Shown: one piece after another, positions 7,650-16,500 of the stretch
Layout of the letters: each line of letters opens with the position of its first letter
Position numbering within the stretch: position 1 is the stretch's first letter
Source of the DNA: Flavobacterium fontis
GTDB taxonomy: Bacteria > Bacteroidota > Bacteroidia > Flavobacteriales > Flavobacteriaceae
Reading direction: 5' to 3'
Length of the DNA stretch: 64,000 nucleotides
NCBI RefSeq assembly: GCF_900129405.1
Contig: NZ_FQVQ01000013.1
Location: 41,409 to 105,408, forward strand
Program-made: the position numbers and the translations under genes
The notes under the pieces: generated by a model
What the model was told of the DNA's origin: nothing
Seen by the model: only the letters and a program-made list of their open reading frames with translations
Database searches by the model: none

Positions 7650-7853
7650 AATTCTATGAAAACTATGTCCCTATGGGGTTAAATTTTTTACTACACGATG
7701 TTAACGCATAGTAAACTTAAAAATTCGATAGCCTTTTTTGTTAAACCACATAGTAGCATAGTCAACATAGCTGTTACGATGTGCTTAAAGTTGGAGTCTA
7801 TGGAAGAGTTGTTGTTTATGAAGGCTCAGCAGCTTAGTGTCTCAGCGGCTCAA
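7650..7853. repeat. Long repeat unit, copy C
   Basis: Starts 304 bp after copy B. The extra ~90 bp between B and C is a TTTCAGG-like stretch and an additional CTCAGGAGCTTAGCTTCTCAG module, so the modules are arranged combinatorially. The arms and core are conserved, with small differences (ATAGTAGCATAGTCAACATA). Confidence 0.88.
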
Positions 7854-7956
7854 TCCCTTTTTTTCTAGAGTTTTTGGAGTACAGTAGTAGTGTGTTATCA
7901 AGGCTACGAAGTCGAGAGAATGCGCAGAGCGGGGGTGGGCGTTTTTCTCTCTGTTG

Positions 7957-8535
7957 TCATAGTTCACGTTCACATTTAGTCCAAAATTCTGTCCAGCTTA
8001 TTTCTGGTTGGTGATTTTCAAAATATTCTTTTATCTCGTCTTTCATAACTTGTCTTGCTTCTTCTAATATTGAAAAGTAGTCAATAACAAGTCTTGGTTG
8101 GTTACACTCATCCTTTCTGAAGATTTCACGTTCAAAGTCAAACCTGTTCCCTTTGTCTGCCGTGTCATTTATAGCCTGTAAAATTTTTCCTGGGTGTTGG
8201 TGGTGTCCGCACTCAGAACTCATAAGTGAAGGTGCTGTGCAGTTGCCAATGAATTTCGGGTATAATGTTTTTCTCTGAAAAGTTGGATATGACTGTCTAT
8301 AGTTTGAATAAAATGTTTGGTCAACCAAAACAGTCCAAAAAAGTGCGACTGCGAAAAGTCCTTGTCTGTCTTGTGGAATTATGTTTAAATACTTGTATTG
8401 CGGTGTCAAAAAGAAGTATTGAAAATTAAACTCGTTTTTGTCGTAATGCTTATTGCCTTCAATAGGTATTTGTCCTACGAAATTTAGAAGGTCTCGTTGG
8501 AAATACTGCTTGTAATATGTTTTTAAGTCTGTCAA
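7957..8535 (-). CDS. Hypothetical protein, unrecognised, TTG start or damaged start
   Basis: A 192-residue frame with no family I recognise. It is rich in aromatic residues (YYKQYFQRD, FNFQYFFLTPQYKYLN), with a Cys/His cluster SSECGHHQHPG at about 107-117 and an acidic amphipathic C-terminus. There is no signal peptide or membrane segment. The only in-frame start before residue 105 is TTG at 8533-8535, preceded by a stop six codons upstream. The bases read A-TTG-ACA-GAC, so a one-base insertion into ATG-ACA-GAC would explain the missing ATG. The composition is more AT-rich than the flanking metabolic genes, and the gene sits in a repeat-rich zone, which suggests accessory DNA. Confidence 0.55.
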   Translation of the reverse strand: MTDLKTYYKQYFQRDLLNFVGQIPIEGNKHYDKNEFNFQYFFLTPQYKYLNIIPQDRQGLFAVALFWTVLVDQTFYSNYRQSYPTFQRKTLYPKFIGNCTAPSLMSSECGHHQHPGKILQAINDTADKGNRFDFEREIFRKDECNQPRLVIDYFSILEEARQVMKDEIKEYFENHQPEISWTEFWTKCEREL

Positions 8536-8734
8536 TGTGTTGTCGTCTTAAAATGCCCTATAACGTTCGGCTAGGTATGATTTAGCTAATTAATTATTTC
8601 GCAAATTAAACATACTTCTAAAACTCCCTTAGAATTTTCCCCCATGAGGTAGGTATTTTTCCCGTGGGTTAGTTGTTTTCTTGCTGTTGCGGAAGGGAAT
8701 GGTATGAATTATGCTTATTATGGGTTTCAAACTT

Positions 8735-9163
8735 TTAATAGGCACCCCCAAATTCAATGTCCACTGCGGTCGGAGTAGGAACGACTTCTTGGACATTATT
8801 TCCGTTGATGTCACAAGAATAGATTGCAGCGTAGTTGTTTCCTCCTGCGCTGTTGATGCCTACAAAAAATATTTTTTGACCATCGGGAGAAATTCTGGGT
8901 TGGACGCCATTGGTAACCTGATTAAATGATACGTTAGGAGGGAAGTTAACCATAACTTGTGTTTGATTCGTTCCATCATAGTTGGCTATCCAAAGTTGCT
9001 TATTGGTAATACTCAAATTCTTAATATAGACTATTTTACCCAAAGGCGCAGCTTGGACTACGTTATTGTTTTTGGAGTCTTCATTAGAACAACTAATTTG
9101 GAATAAAATCCCAGCAGCAGCAAATACAAAAAGATACAAAGTGGTGTTTAATACATTTTTCAT
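8735..9163 (-). CDS. Short PD40/TolB-like repeat lipoprotein, probably truncated
   Basis: 142 residues with a lipoprotein signal peptide ending FQISCSNED (Cys25). After it come beta-propeller pieces: VYIKNLSITNKQLWIANYDG and a PD40 repeat VQPRISPDGQKIFFVG, then IYSCDINGNNVQEV. A TolB-type propeller needs six or more blades; only about two are present before the stop at 8735, and I could not see propeller sequence continuing in the same frame downstream. It is either a short outer-membrane lipoprotein or the 5' remnant of a longer gene. Confidence 0.6.
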   Translation of the reverse strand: MKNVLNTTLYLFVFAAAGILFQISCSNEDSKNNNVVQAAPLGKIVYIKNLSITNKQLWIANYDGTNQTQVMVNFPPNVSFNQVTNGVQPRISPDGQKIFFVGINSAGGNNYAAIYSCDINGNNVQEVVPTPTAVDIEFGGAY

Positions 9164-9744
9164 GATATAAATGGTAAAGATTAATGCTAAATGAACGAAG
9201 TTTAATAGTTACATGCGATACAAAACAAGGCATATACTCTAAAGGATATTGCAAATTACTATTTTTTTCAATTCGTGGAAATTGAAGGGCGCATTTATTT
9301 TTTTTTAACTATGTAGTAAAGAGAACCTTGCGAAGGTTTTCAGTATTCCAAAAGGAGAGCAGTAAGGAGGTATTTTTCTTAGACGTAATGCTCCATTTTC
9401 GGGTTGCGCCTTCCTGTTATGTATACCAAATTCCTGTTGCCCAGCCCTCAAAAAGGGGTCAAGCCTAGCAAAGGCATGGATAAAGCATAGATAAAGCATG
9501 GATACTGTATGAAAAAGGCATGGAAACGCTCTGTCAAAAAGTTGGCAAAAACCATCGAAAAGTATAAAAAAACAGTAAAAATTAATGGGTCGATGGGGTG
9601 TGTAAATGGCTTTGGAGCAGCTATACTTTTTTTGCAAGAGGTTTTATAGTTGCTAAGCCGCTGAGCTTCTAAGCTACTGAGTTGGGGTGTGGGTTTTGCA
9701 AATGACGTATCCAAATGAAAGGCGTGTAGTTCATCTTTATATTT
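9164..9744. other. Non-coding repeat-rich region
   Basis: No credible gene in 581 bp. The frames on the minus strand at 9305-9637 and 9448-9714 have no family resemblance and poor codon content. At about 9475-9505 a short motif AAAGCATGGATA/AAAGCATAGATA is repeated three times. At 9650-9682 the sequence GCTAAGCCGCTGAGCTTC is the reverse complement of the CTCAG/CTTAG module found in the 7134-7860 repeats, so the same repeat family occurs here in the opposite orientation. A 9-10 bp T-run lies at 9295-9306. Confidence 0.6.
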
Positions 9745-10308
9745 TTAGAATAGCAGTTGGTAAAAGGAGCATTTTTTTGCGAGTGCTGCTAAGGTATAGC
9801 TTTTCAGTTCTTCTTCAGTGAGAACGATTGGGGCATAAAAACAAAAAGTATACCCCAAGTCGTTAAGAGATACGCAATAGGTTGCATCAAATTGGGCTGT
9901 GTCCGGATTCATTTGTACAACTGCTTTTGTAAAGGCAGCGTTCACTTTTTGTAGGCCGTGTTTTTTAATCAACGTGACTATTTTCAACGAATCCCGTTCC
10001 AAGCAGTTTACGCCAAAACTCGCGCCGTGTGTGGTGTCTAATACCCGCAAGGCATCGTCGTACCGTTTTTCTTGAAGTAAAATTTGTGCTTCAATGAGGT
10101 TCATTCGGCTATGGGCCGTTGCCTCAGGATTACCGCCATGAAAATCAACTTTTCGGGCGCTTTCCAAATAATCGCGGGCTTGGGCTAACTGGCCTTGAGC
10201 TAACTTTCGTTGGGATTTCTCCATGTAGCTATAGCCTTTTTTCGTGTGGTCTTGACTGTAAAGCGTGAGGCTTATGAATAAAGAGGCGACAAATAGAGTA
10301 CGTTTCAT
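9745..10308 (-). CDS. Exported TPR-like protein
   Basis: 187 residues with a Sec signal peptide (MKRTLFVASLFISLTLYSQ) cleaved before DHTKKGYS. The mature part has tetratricopeptide-like helix pairs at residues about 25-105 (YSYMEKSQRKLAQGQLAQAR, then LIEAQILLQEKRYDDALRVL), with three scattered cysteines in the C-terminal half. TPR-like exported proteins usually mediate protein contacts; no specific role can be assigned. It is transcribed away from the repeat zone. The preceding DUF4136 gene ends in its own terminator, so this gene is probably a separate unit. Confidence 0.7.
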   Translation of the reverse strand: MKRTLFVASLFISLTLYSQDHTKKGYSYMEKSQRKLAQGQLAQARDYLESARKVDFHGGNPEATAHSRMNLIEAQILLQEKRYDDALRVLDTTHGASFGVNCLERDSLKIVTLIKKHGLQKVNAAFTKAVVQMNPDTAQFDATYCVSLNDLGYTFCFYAPIVLTEEELKSYTLAALAKKCSFYQLLF

Positions 10309-10334
10309 AACCGTGAATTGATTCTTTAAAATGC

Positions 10335-10372
10335 AAAAAAAACCGGTGCAATTTCGTAATCACACCGGTTTT
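10335..10372 (-). terminator. Intrinsic terminator of the DUF4136 gene
   Basis: The stem AAAACCGGTG (10339-10348) pairs with CACCGGTTTT (10363-10372) around a 14-nt loop. Read on the minus strand it is followed by a run of T. It lies just downstream of the DUF4136 stop. Confidence 0.85.
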
Positions 10373-10390
10373 CCAAAGACAGCATGCGTC

Positions 10391-10933
10391 TTATTTTTTC
10401 TCCTGTTGTGGAGGATAATGTTCGAGAATCTTGGTTACAAATTCCTTGATGTTTGCATCTTTTTTCTCCATACGTTGGGTAAGCTCGCCTTCGCCCACAC
10501 CTTGCCAAATCAGTTCTTTCGTTTTGGCATCGCGGAAATCAATGGTCAGTTTTCCTTCCACATATTGGTACACCGAATTGAAGCCGCCCCAAGCCCAAGG
10601 ACTCCAACCCCAGCCCCAGCCCCAGCCCCAACCCCACATGGGCGATTGGATGACATCGACTTGCTCTTTTTCTTGGGTGAAAATGGAAACAATTAGGTCG
10701 GGCGTCTCACTTTTGGTAAAGCCTTTGGTAGCCATCACTTCGTCAATCGATCGTAAAATACGCCGCTTATCCAAGTCCGAAATGGCCGCTTTGTCAATGG
10801 CCGCTTTTTGATAGGCATAGGTCTTGTACTGGCTAAATGTGACCTCTTTGTCATAGTCAGCATTCACACGAATCGTACTACAGGACGTTAAGCATAACGC
10901 CAAAACTGCGGTGAGTAAAAATAGTTTTTTCAT
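10391..10933 (-). CDS. DUF4136 lipoprotein
   Basis: 180 residues with a lipobox LALCLTSC (Cys18) followed by STIRVNADYDKEVTFSQYKT, the N-terminal pattern of DUF4136 proteins. A tryptophan/glycine tract (GWGWGWGWGWSPWAWGG, about 97-113) sits in the middle and is encoded by a purine-poor tandem repeat, so its length may vary between strains. The C-terminal part (GKLTIDFRDAKTKELIWQGV) is the conserved DUF4136 strand pair. It is probably anchored in the outer membrane facing the periplasm; the function of the family is not known. Confidence 0.85.
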   Translation of the reverse strand: MKKLFLLTAVLALCLTSCSTIRVNADYDKEVTFSQYKTYAYQKAAIDKAAISDLDKRRILRSIDEVMATKGFTKSETPDLIVSIFTQEKEQVDVIQSPMWGWGWGWGWGWSPWAWGGFNSVYQYVEGKLTIDFRDAKTKELIWQGVGEGELTQRMEKKDANIKEFVTKILEHYPPQQEKK

Positions 10934-10978
10934 AACAATTGGTATTTAGAGTGCAGCTTCTTTCGGAGTGGAAATCGG

Positions 10979-12964
10979 CTACAACAAGGTTTCGTCTACC
11001 AAGTAGGGAAGGGTTACTTTCAACAAAGGTTCCACTTCCATGGCCCGTTGGATGGCAAAAATAGCGCCTTCATTGCGGGCCCAACTGCGGCGGGAAATTC
11101 CGTTATTCACGTCCCAGAACAGCATGGATTTCAGGCGTCTATCACTATCGGCAGAACCATCAAGAACCATACCAAAGCCACCGTTCATCACTTCGCCCCA
11201 ACCAACACCACCGCCGTTGTGAATCGACACCCATGTTGCCCCACGGAAACTATCGCCAATCACGTTGTGAATTGCCATATCTGAGGTAAAACGGGAACCG
11301 TCATAGATGTTGGACGTTTCGCGGTACGGAGAGTCCGTTCCCGACACATCGTGGTGATCACGGCCTAAAATCACGTAGCCAATTTCGCCACGAGCAATCG
11401 CTTGGTTAAAGGCTTCGGCAATTTTCATGCGGCCTTCGGCATCGGCATACAAAATGCGGGCTTGCGAACCGACCACTAATTTATTTTCTTGGGCTCCTTT
11501 GATCCATTGGATATTGTCGGCCATTTGTTGGCGAATCTCCTCAGGCGCAGTTTCCATGATTTTTTCTAAAACTTCACAAGCAATCGCGTCGGTTTTCTTC
11601 AAATCTTCGGGATCACCGGAGGCACACACCCATCGGAAGGGGCCGAATCCATAATCAAAACACATCGGTCCCATAATGTCTTGAACATAACTTGGGAATT
11701 TAAACTCGCGGCCCAACGTAGGGTGGTCGTTCATCACATCGGCACCGGCGCGAGACGCTTCGAGTAAGAAGGCGTTGCCGTAATCAAAGAAATAGGTGCC
11801 TTTGGCGGTATGTTTGTTGATGGCTGCAGCATGACGGCGCAGAGTTTTTTGGACTTCCTCGCGGAACTTTTCAGGGTGGTTGGCCATCAAGTCGTTGGAT
11901 TCTTCAAAACTGTACCCCATTGGGTAGTAGCCGCCCGCCCACGGATTGTGTAGCGAGGTTTGGTCGGAACCCAAATCGATATGTAAGTTTTCGGCATCAA
12001 AACGTTCCCACACATCCACAATATTCCCCAAGTAAGCGATAGAGACCACTTCTTTGGTTTCTTGGGCTTTGCGCACGCGGGTGACGAGTGCGTCAATATT
12101 TTCAATAATCTCATGAATCCACCCTTGTTCGTGACGGATGCGGGTGATTTTAGGGTTGACTTCGGCACATACCGTGATACAACCGGCAATGGTACCCGCT
12201 TTGGGTTGTGCACCGCTCATCCCGCCAAGACCCGAGGTGACAAAAAGGTTGCCTTTCGGACTCTTTTTGATTTTTCTAAAACCGTTGAGTACAGTGATGG
12301 TGGTACCATGCACGATACCTTGGGGTCCGATGTACATATAACTTCCTGCGGTCATTTGCCCGTATTGGGTAACGCCTAGGGCATTGAATTTTTCCCAATC
12401 ATCGGGTTTGGAGTAGTTCGGAATCATCATGCCGTTGGTCACGACAACGCGCGGGGCATCCTTGTGTGACGGGAAGAGTCCCATCGGGTGGCCCGAATAC
12501 ATGACGAGCGTTTGTTCGTCCGTCATTTCGGATAAGTATTTCATAGTAAGGCGGTATTGGGCCCAGTTTTGAAACACGGCACCGTTTCCTCCGTAGGTAA
12601 TTAATTCGTGCGGGTGTTGCGCCACGGCATAATCCAAGTTGTTTTGAATCATGAGCATGATGGCTTTGGCTTGCTCGCTATTTCCGGGGTATTCCGAAAT
12701 AGGTCGGGCATACATGCGGTAATCGGGGCGAAGGCGGTACATGTAAATACGGCCGTAGGTTTCCAATTCTTGCTTGAATTCTGGAATGAGTTCTGCATGG
12801 TGCTGCGGTTCAAAATAGCGCAAGGCATTTTGAAGCGCCAGTTTTTTCTCTTCGTCGTTTAAGATTTCTTTGCGTTTGGGCGCATGATTGATAGCGGGAT
12901 CATACGGTTTCGGTTGGGGTAAAACCTTTGGAATTCCCTCGCGTATTTGTTCGTGAAAAGTCAT
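10979..12964 (-). CDS. hutU: Urocanate hydratase (urocanase)
   Basis: 661 residues starting MTFHEQIREGIPK. HutU converts urocanate to imidazolonepropionate using a tightly bound NAD, the second step of histidine breakdown. The NAD site is seen in TSGLGGMSGAQPKAG, and the conserved active-site region in FGPFRWVCASGDPEDL and IHNGGGVGWGEVMNGG. It is about 100 residues longer than the ~555-residue proteobacterial enzyme, with extra sequence at the N-terminus and in the middle, which I understand to be common in Bacteroidota. An upstream in-frame ATG at 13021 would overlap the DUF5522 gene and is not used. The other hut genes are not in the window. Confidence 0.95.
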   Translation of the reverse strand: MTFHEQIREGIPKVLPQPKPYDPAINHAPKRKEILNDEEKKLALQNALRYFEPQHHAELIPEFKQELETYGRIYMYRLRPDYRMYARPISEYPGNSEQAKAIMLMIQNNLDYAVAQHPHELITYGGNGAVFQNWAQYRLTMKYLSEMTDEQTLVMYSGHPMGLFPSHKDAPRVVVTNGMMIPNYSKPDDWEKFNALGVTQYGQMTAGSYMYIGPQGIVHGTTITVLNGFRKIKKSPKGNLFVTSGLGGMSGAQPKAGTIAGCITVCAEVNPKITRIRHEQGWIHEIIENIDALVTRVRKAQETKEVVSIAYLGNIVDVWERFDAENLHIDLGSDQTSLHNPWAGGYYPMGYSFEESNDLMANHPEKFREEVQKTLRRHAAAINKHTAKGTYFFDYGNAFLLEASRAGADVMNDHPTLGREFKFPSYVQDIMGPMCFDYGFGPFRWVCASGDPEDLKKTDAIACEVLEKIMETAPEEIRQQMADNIQWIKGAQENKLVVGSQARILYADAEGRMKIAEAFNQAIARGEIGYVILGRDHHDVSGTDSPYRETSNIYDGSRFTSDMAIHNVIGDSFRGATWVSIHNGGGVGWGEVMNGGFGMVLDGSADSDRRLKSMLFWDVNNGISRRSWARNEGAIFAIQRAMEVEPLLKVTLPYLVDETLL

Positions 12965-12965
12965 T

Positions 12966-13166
12966 TTAGTTTTTAGGTTTGTTAGTTTGTTTGGTTCGAA
13001 TGGTGCCGGTGCTTTTGTCAAAACCGTAGGGGCAATGGCGGCAACCGGATTTGCAACAGTATCCGCGTTTCAAGTGGTAATGTTCGGTAAATACGCGATA
13101 TCCTTCGGGACTTAGGTAATAATCGACACCTTCCACAAGATTATTCGGATTCAATTGGTCATTCAT
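12966..13166 (-). CDS. DUF5522 small cysteine-rich protein
   Basis: 66 residues from the ATG at 13166 (MNDQLNPNNLVEGVDYYLSP). It contains GYCCKSGCRHCPYGF at about 36-50, four cysteines in a compact CC-x3-C-x2-C-P pattern that suggests metal binding, the hallmark of DUF5522. It ends 1 nt before the hutU start, so the two are co-transcribed. The frame-compatible GTG at 13172 falls in the promoter box and is rejected. The function is unknown. Confidence 0.85.
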   Translation of the reverse strand: MNDQLNPNNLVEGVDYYLSPEGYRVFTEHYHLKRGYCCKSGCRHCPYGFDKSTGTIRTKQTNKPKN

Positions 13167-13171
13167 AACCA

Positions 13172-13179
13172 CAAAATTA
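13172..13179 (-). promoter_or_regulatory. -7 box TAATTTTG for DUF5522-hutU
   Basis: The minus-strand TAATTTTG matches the Bacteroidota -7 consensus TAnnTTTG and ends 5 nt before the DUF5522 ATG. Transcription would start at or next to the start codon, giving a leaderless or nearly leaderless mRNA. Confidence 0.5.
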
Positions 13180-13193
13180 ACAACTTTGCAGGA

Positions 13194-13520
13194 ATGAAAG
13201 TCATCGTTGCCAAATATTTAACGCCTGTTGGATTTCGGGCCATTACCCTTTTTCCTTTTGTGATCATACGGTCTAAAGAAGCCTTGTTGGATCCCCATTT
13301 GCTAACGCACGAACGTATTCATATTCACCAACAACGCGAACTGCTCGTGGTGTTTTTTTATGTATGGTATATCTTGGAATTTTTAATACGTTGGCTACTA
13401 TTGCGCGACCGAAAGGCGGCCTATCGAGCGCTCTCTTTTGAACGAGAGGCGTATACCAACGAAAACGACCCTCACTATCTCAAGCGAAGGTCGTTATATT
13501 CTTTTCTTTCTTATTTTTAA
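13194..13520 (+). CDS. Small HExxH-containing protein, putative zinc metallopeptidase-like
   Basis: 108 residues starting MKVIVAKYLTPVGFRAITLF. A zinc-binding HExxH motif is present as HERIH (about residues 39-43, in LLTHERIHIHQQREL). It is followed by a hydrophobic helix (LLVVFFYVWYILEFLIRWLL, about 51-70) and a further FEREAY segment that could supply the third ligand. The arrangement resembles minimal gluzincin-like or M48-like membrane-associated peptidases, but the protein is too short for a complete known family. It is divergent from DUF5522-hutU (27 nt apart), and its stop overlaps the stop of the following convergent gene by 4 nt. Peptidase activity is an inference. Confidence 0.7.
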   Translation: MKVIVAKYLTPVGFRAITLFPFVIIRSKEALLDPHLLTHERIHIHQQRELLVVFFYVWYILEFLIRWLLLRDRKAAYRALSFEREAYTNENDPHYLKRRSLYSFLSYF

Positions 13521-16500
13521 AAAATAACCTTTGTTGCAGTAATTATGCCATTGGCCAAACGGGTTTGCACCAATAATGGCGTTTGGTTGCGGGTTAAATT
13601 AGGAACCTCAAAGTAGGAGGCATTGATTGTATCATATTGACCAATAACGCGACCCAACATGTCCAAAACGGTGACGGAAGCAATGACTTCTCGTGCAGAA
13701 CTAACTTGTAGGCTTTCTTGGGTGATAACGGTCACTTCATCTTCAGCCTCTACCGATTGTTTCAATCCATTGTTGTAGATAATGATAAAGCGATTCGAAC
13801 GTGTTCCCGCTGTGGTTGTAAAGCGATACGGACTTACTTTTAGGTTGTGTACTATATTCAAATCTTTATCACGGATAAAAATATCTTGATCGCTAAACAT
13901 TCCATCGACAGCAGCCAAAGCGATATGGTATTGCCCTGCAGCAGGAGCGTGGAAACCAACAGGAACTTCATCCATTGGGTTAAAAGGTAAAGCCCGTCCT
14001 TGAATTTGGTATTTTTCAGTATCGATCAGTGAAAAGATACTCATGGATCCTAAAATTGCCGTATTGCTGTCAAAAAAGTTGTCTTTTCCATTGCTAGCGG
14101 TTTGAACATAACCGACCAAGGTCCGATCCGATTGAAGGTTGCTGTTCACGATATCCAACCAAAAACGGTGGCGTTCTAGTTCAACATTTACCGGCGGTTC
14201 AATGATATAATCACTACTGCGGTAGAAGTTGGTGTTATCAAACGAATTGCTTCGTAATCCATTGTTGAAAGCAACGGTGTCAGTTGTCGCTGGGCCATCA
14301 ATCATTTGAACAAAGAATCCTTGGCCAGCACCTATGAAATAATCGCTAGAGGCAGCAGGACAACACGAAGTTCCGGTAAAATTATACGTCAAGTAATCAC
14401 TAGGATTATAGTTGTATGTATACGAATTATAAAACGGACTCGCGATTTGAGACGGTAAAGTACCGTGGGTCCAAACTTTGATGTTCCCCATGATTTTTGT
14501 ACGGTTATTGAACAAGAACTGACTCGCGCGAATCGCTGAAGGATAGGGGTTACCGATCAAATTCCAGTTGTCGCTGTAATTGGTAATTTCGGTACCATTT
14601 AATCCTGCGTGATACGCTGTATTAGTGTCGGAACCACGCGCAATAGCCGTAGTGATATTTCCATTGTTAGGAACACCCGTAAACCTATTGACAAGGGTTT
14701 GTGGTGTTACATTGCCAAACGAATCAGGGCCGCGAACAATATATCCTCTACCCGCAGTCATCGTGTTGCCCACAGCCATTTCCCAATTGCCTTGTCCGCC
14801 ATTGGTATTGGCAATGGTAGGGTTCCAGCGCCAGATTAATCCAGAGGTGGTAGGTGCCCCAATGTTGCTTGTGCTAAAACCTGCAACAGGGGAGGACCAA
14901 TACACGTAGTCTTGGCGACGAATGTTCGCATTGCGAGTATAGTTGATCGATCCGGTGTTGGCTACGTTATTGATTTGCACCAAACTTGAATTGTTTAGCA
15001 GGTTAAATTGAGCCCCTGTTTGCACATTCACCCAATCGGTAACTGTGATGGTGTTGGAGGCGTTTACAGTTAAGGTAGCGCCTGTTTGCACAATCAAGTT
15101 TCCGGCGAAGGCATGATAAGCGCTTCCTGAAATGACAGGGTTATTAGCAGTCACAGGAATAATCACACAATCGGCATTGTTTGGGATGCTGGTGTTGGGT
15201 GTCCAGTTGTTTACTTTATTCCAATCGGTATCTACCGAGCCATTCCAAATTTTACGGCTATTTACTGTAATGGTGGCATCGTCGGTGACATCCATGATAA
15301 CCCCATTACAAAACGTATAGCGAATGCGTGCCGTGTAGGTTGTTGTTTGGTTTGGACAAACCGAAAGTGTTGGCGAAGTTCCCACAACAGGACCCGATGT
15401 TCCCACACCTTCAAACCAAGTTATCGTAGTAATCGAAGGTCCAGCTGGCATAAAGCGCCAAGCTTCGTTGGTGGTAGTCCAATCAGGATCTAAAGAGTTA
15501 CGATTGGGGGCAACTACTCCAGCGGTACCTGTATTGTTTTGAATCCCAATAACTGCATTACCACTATTCCAAGAGGCACAAACGCGTTTTTCTTTAATGT
15601 ATACTTCTATGATATTTGTGTTTTCATACAAAACAATCATTCCGGTGTATAACAAATTGTTACAAGTGGCCGAGAACATCGGAACATCGCTCCATCCAAT
15701 AATCATGGCGCGGCAACCCGAAGGCATGGTGACCAATTCCCAACCTACTTCACCTCCTACACTGGGGTCGATATCGTGATAGGCTCCAAAGATAGTATTC
15801 AAGAAAAGCGAAGGGCTCGGTAAATTGGTGCTAAAGGCCCAGTTATTATACCCTCCAGGGGTGTTGTTGGTGGTGTTAAACGAAACAACTCCATTGGAAC
15901 CAATCAACATTTGGTTGTAGGTGTTTCCATAGTAACAGAAGTTAAAAGGAATAGACACCAAGCCCGACCATACATCATCCACGTTAATACTTACCGAATT
16001 GGCTAAACATCCAAATTGGTAGGGTGGAGCGTATGGAATCGATTCAACCGTATAATTGGTAGTGTCGCCTAAGTTTTTATAAGTAGCCTCCAACGTAGTA
16101 CAGGTTGAAGCACCGCAAGTAGTTATGGGTGCAGGGTCGACACCGCCAAGGCCTAAACCTCCTGCCACGTTGGTGGGACAGCCGGTTGAGTTAGTTCCCA
16201 CGCCACCTCCAGGCGTACATGCGGTGGTGACACAAATGCTGAACGTACCTTGACCGATACCGTTTGAAAAACTATACACACGAATATAATAGGTAGCTCC
16301 AACAGTTAAACCTGTAAGTACAGTTGCTTCATTTAAACTTCCCGTTGTAGTATTTACACAAGCAATGGAAGTAAGCCCAAGACACGTACCACTATACACT
16401 TGAAAAACAGCGTTGGCTAAAGTACCAGGCGTTACGGTAACCGTGTGTGAAGTTTCATAAGCTTCAAAAGTATACCATACATCATCATCGGCATTACCCA

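Noticed and set aside
8536..8600. Integron attC site at CTATAACGTTCGGC
   Set aside because: The R-box symmetry of attC sites is not present and no integrase was seen.
9305..9714. Two overlapping minus-strand frames of 110 and 88 codons
   Set aside because: Cys/Phe/Pro-rich translations with no domain, no start context and position in repeat material.
13021..13040. Upstream start for hutU at 13021
   Set aside because: It would overlap the DUF5522 gene, and the extra residues do not match the family start.
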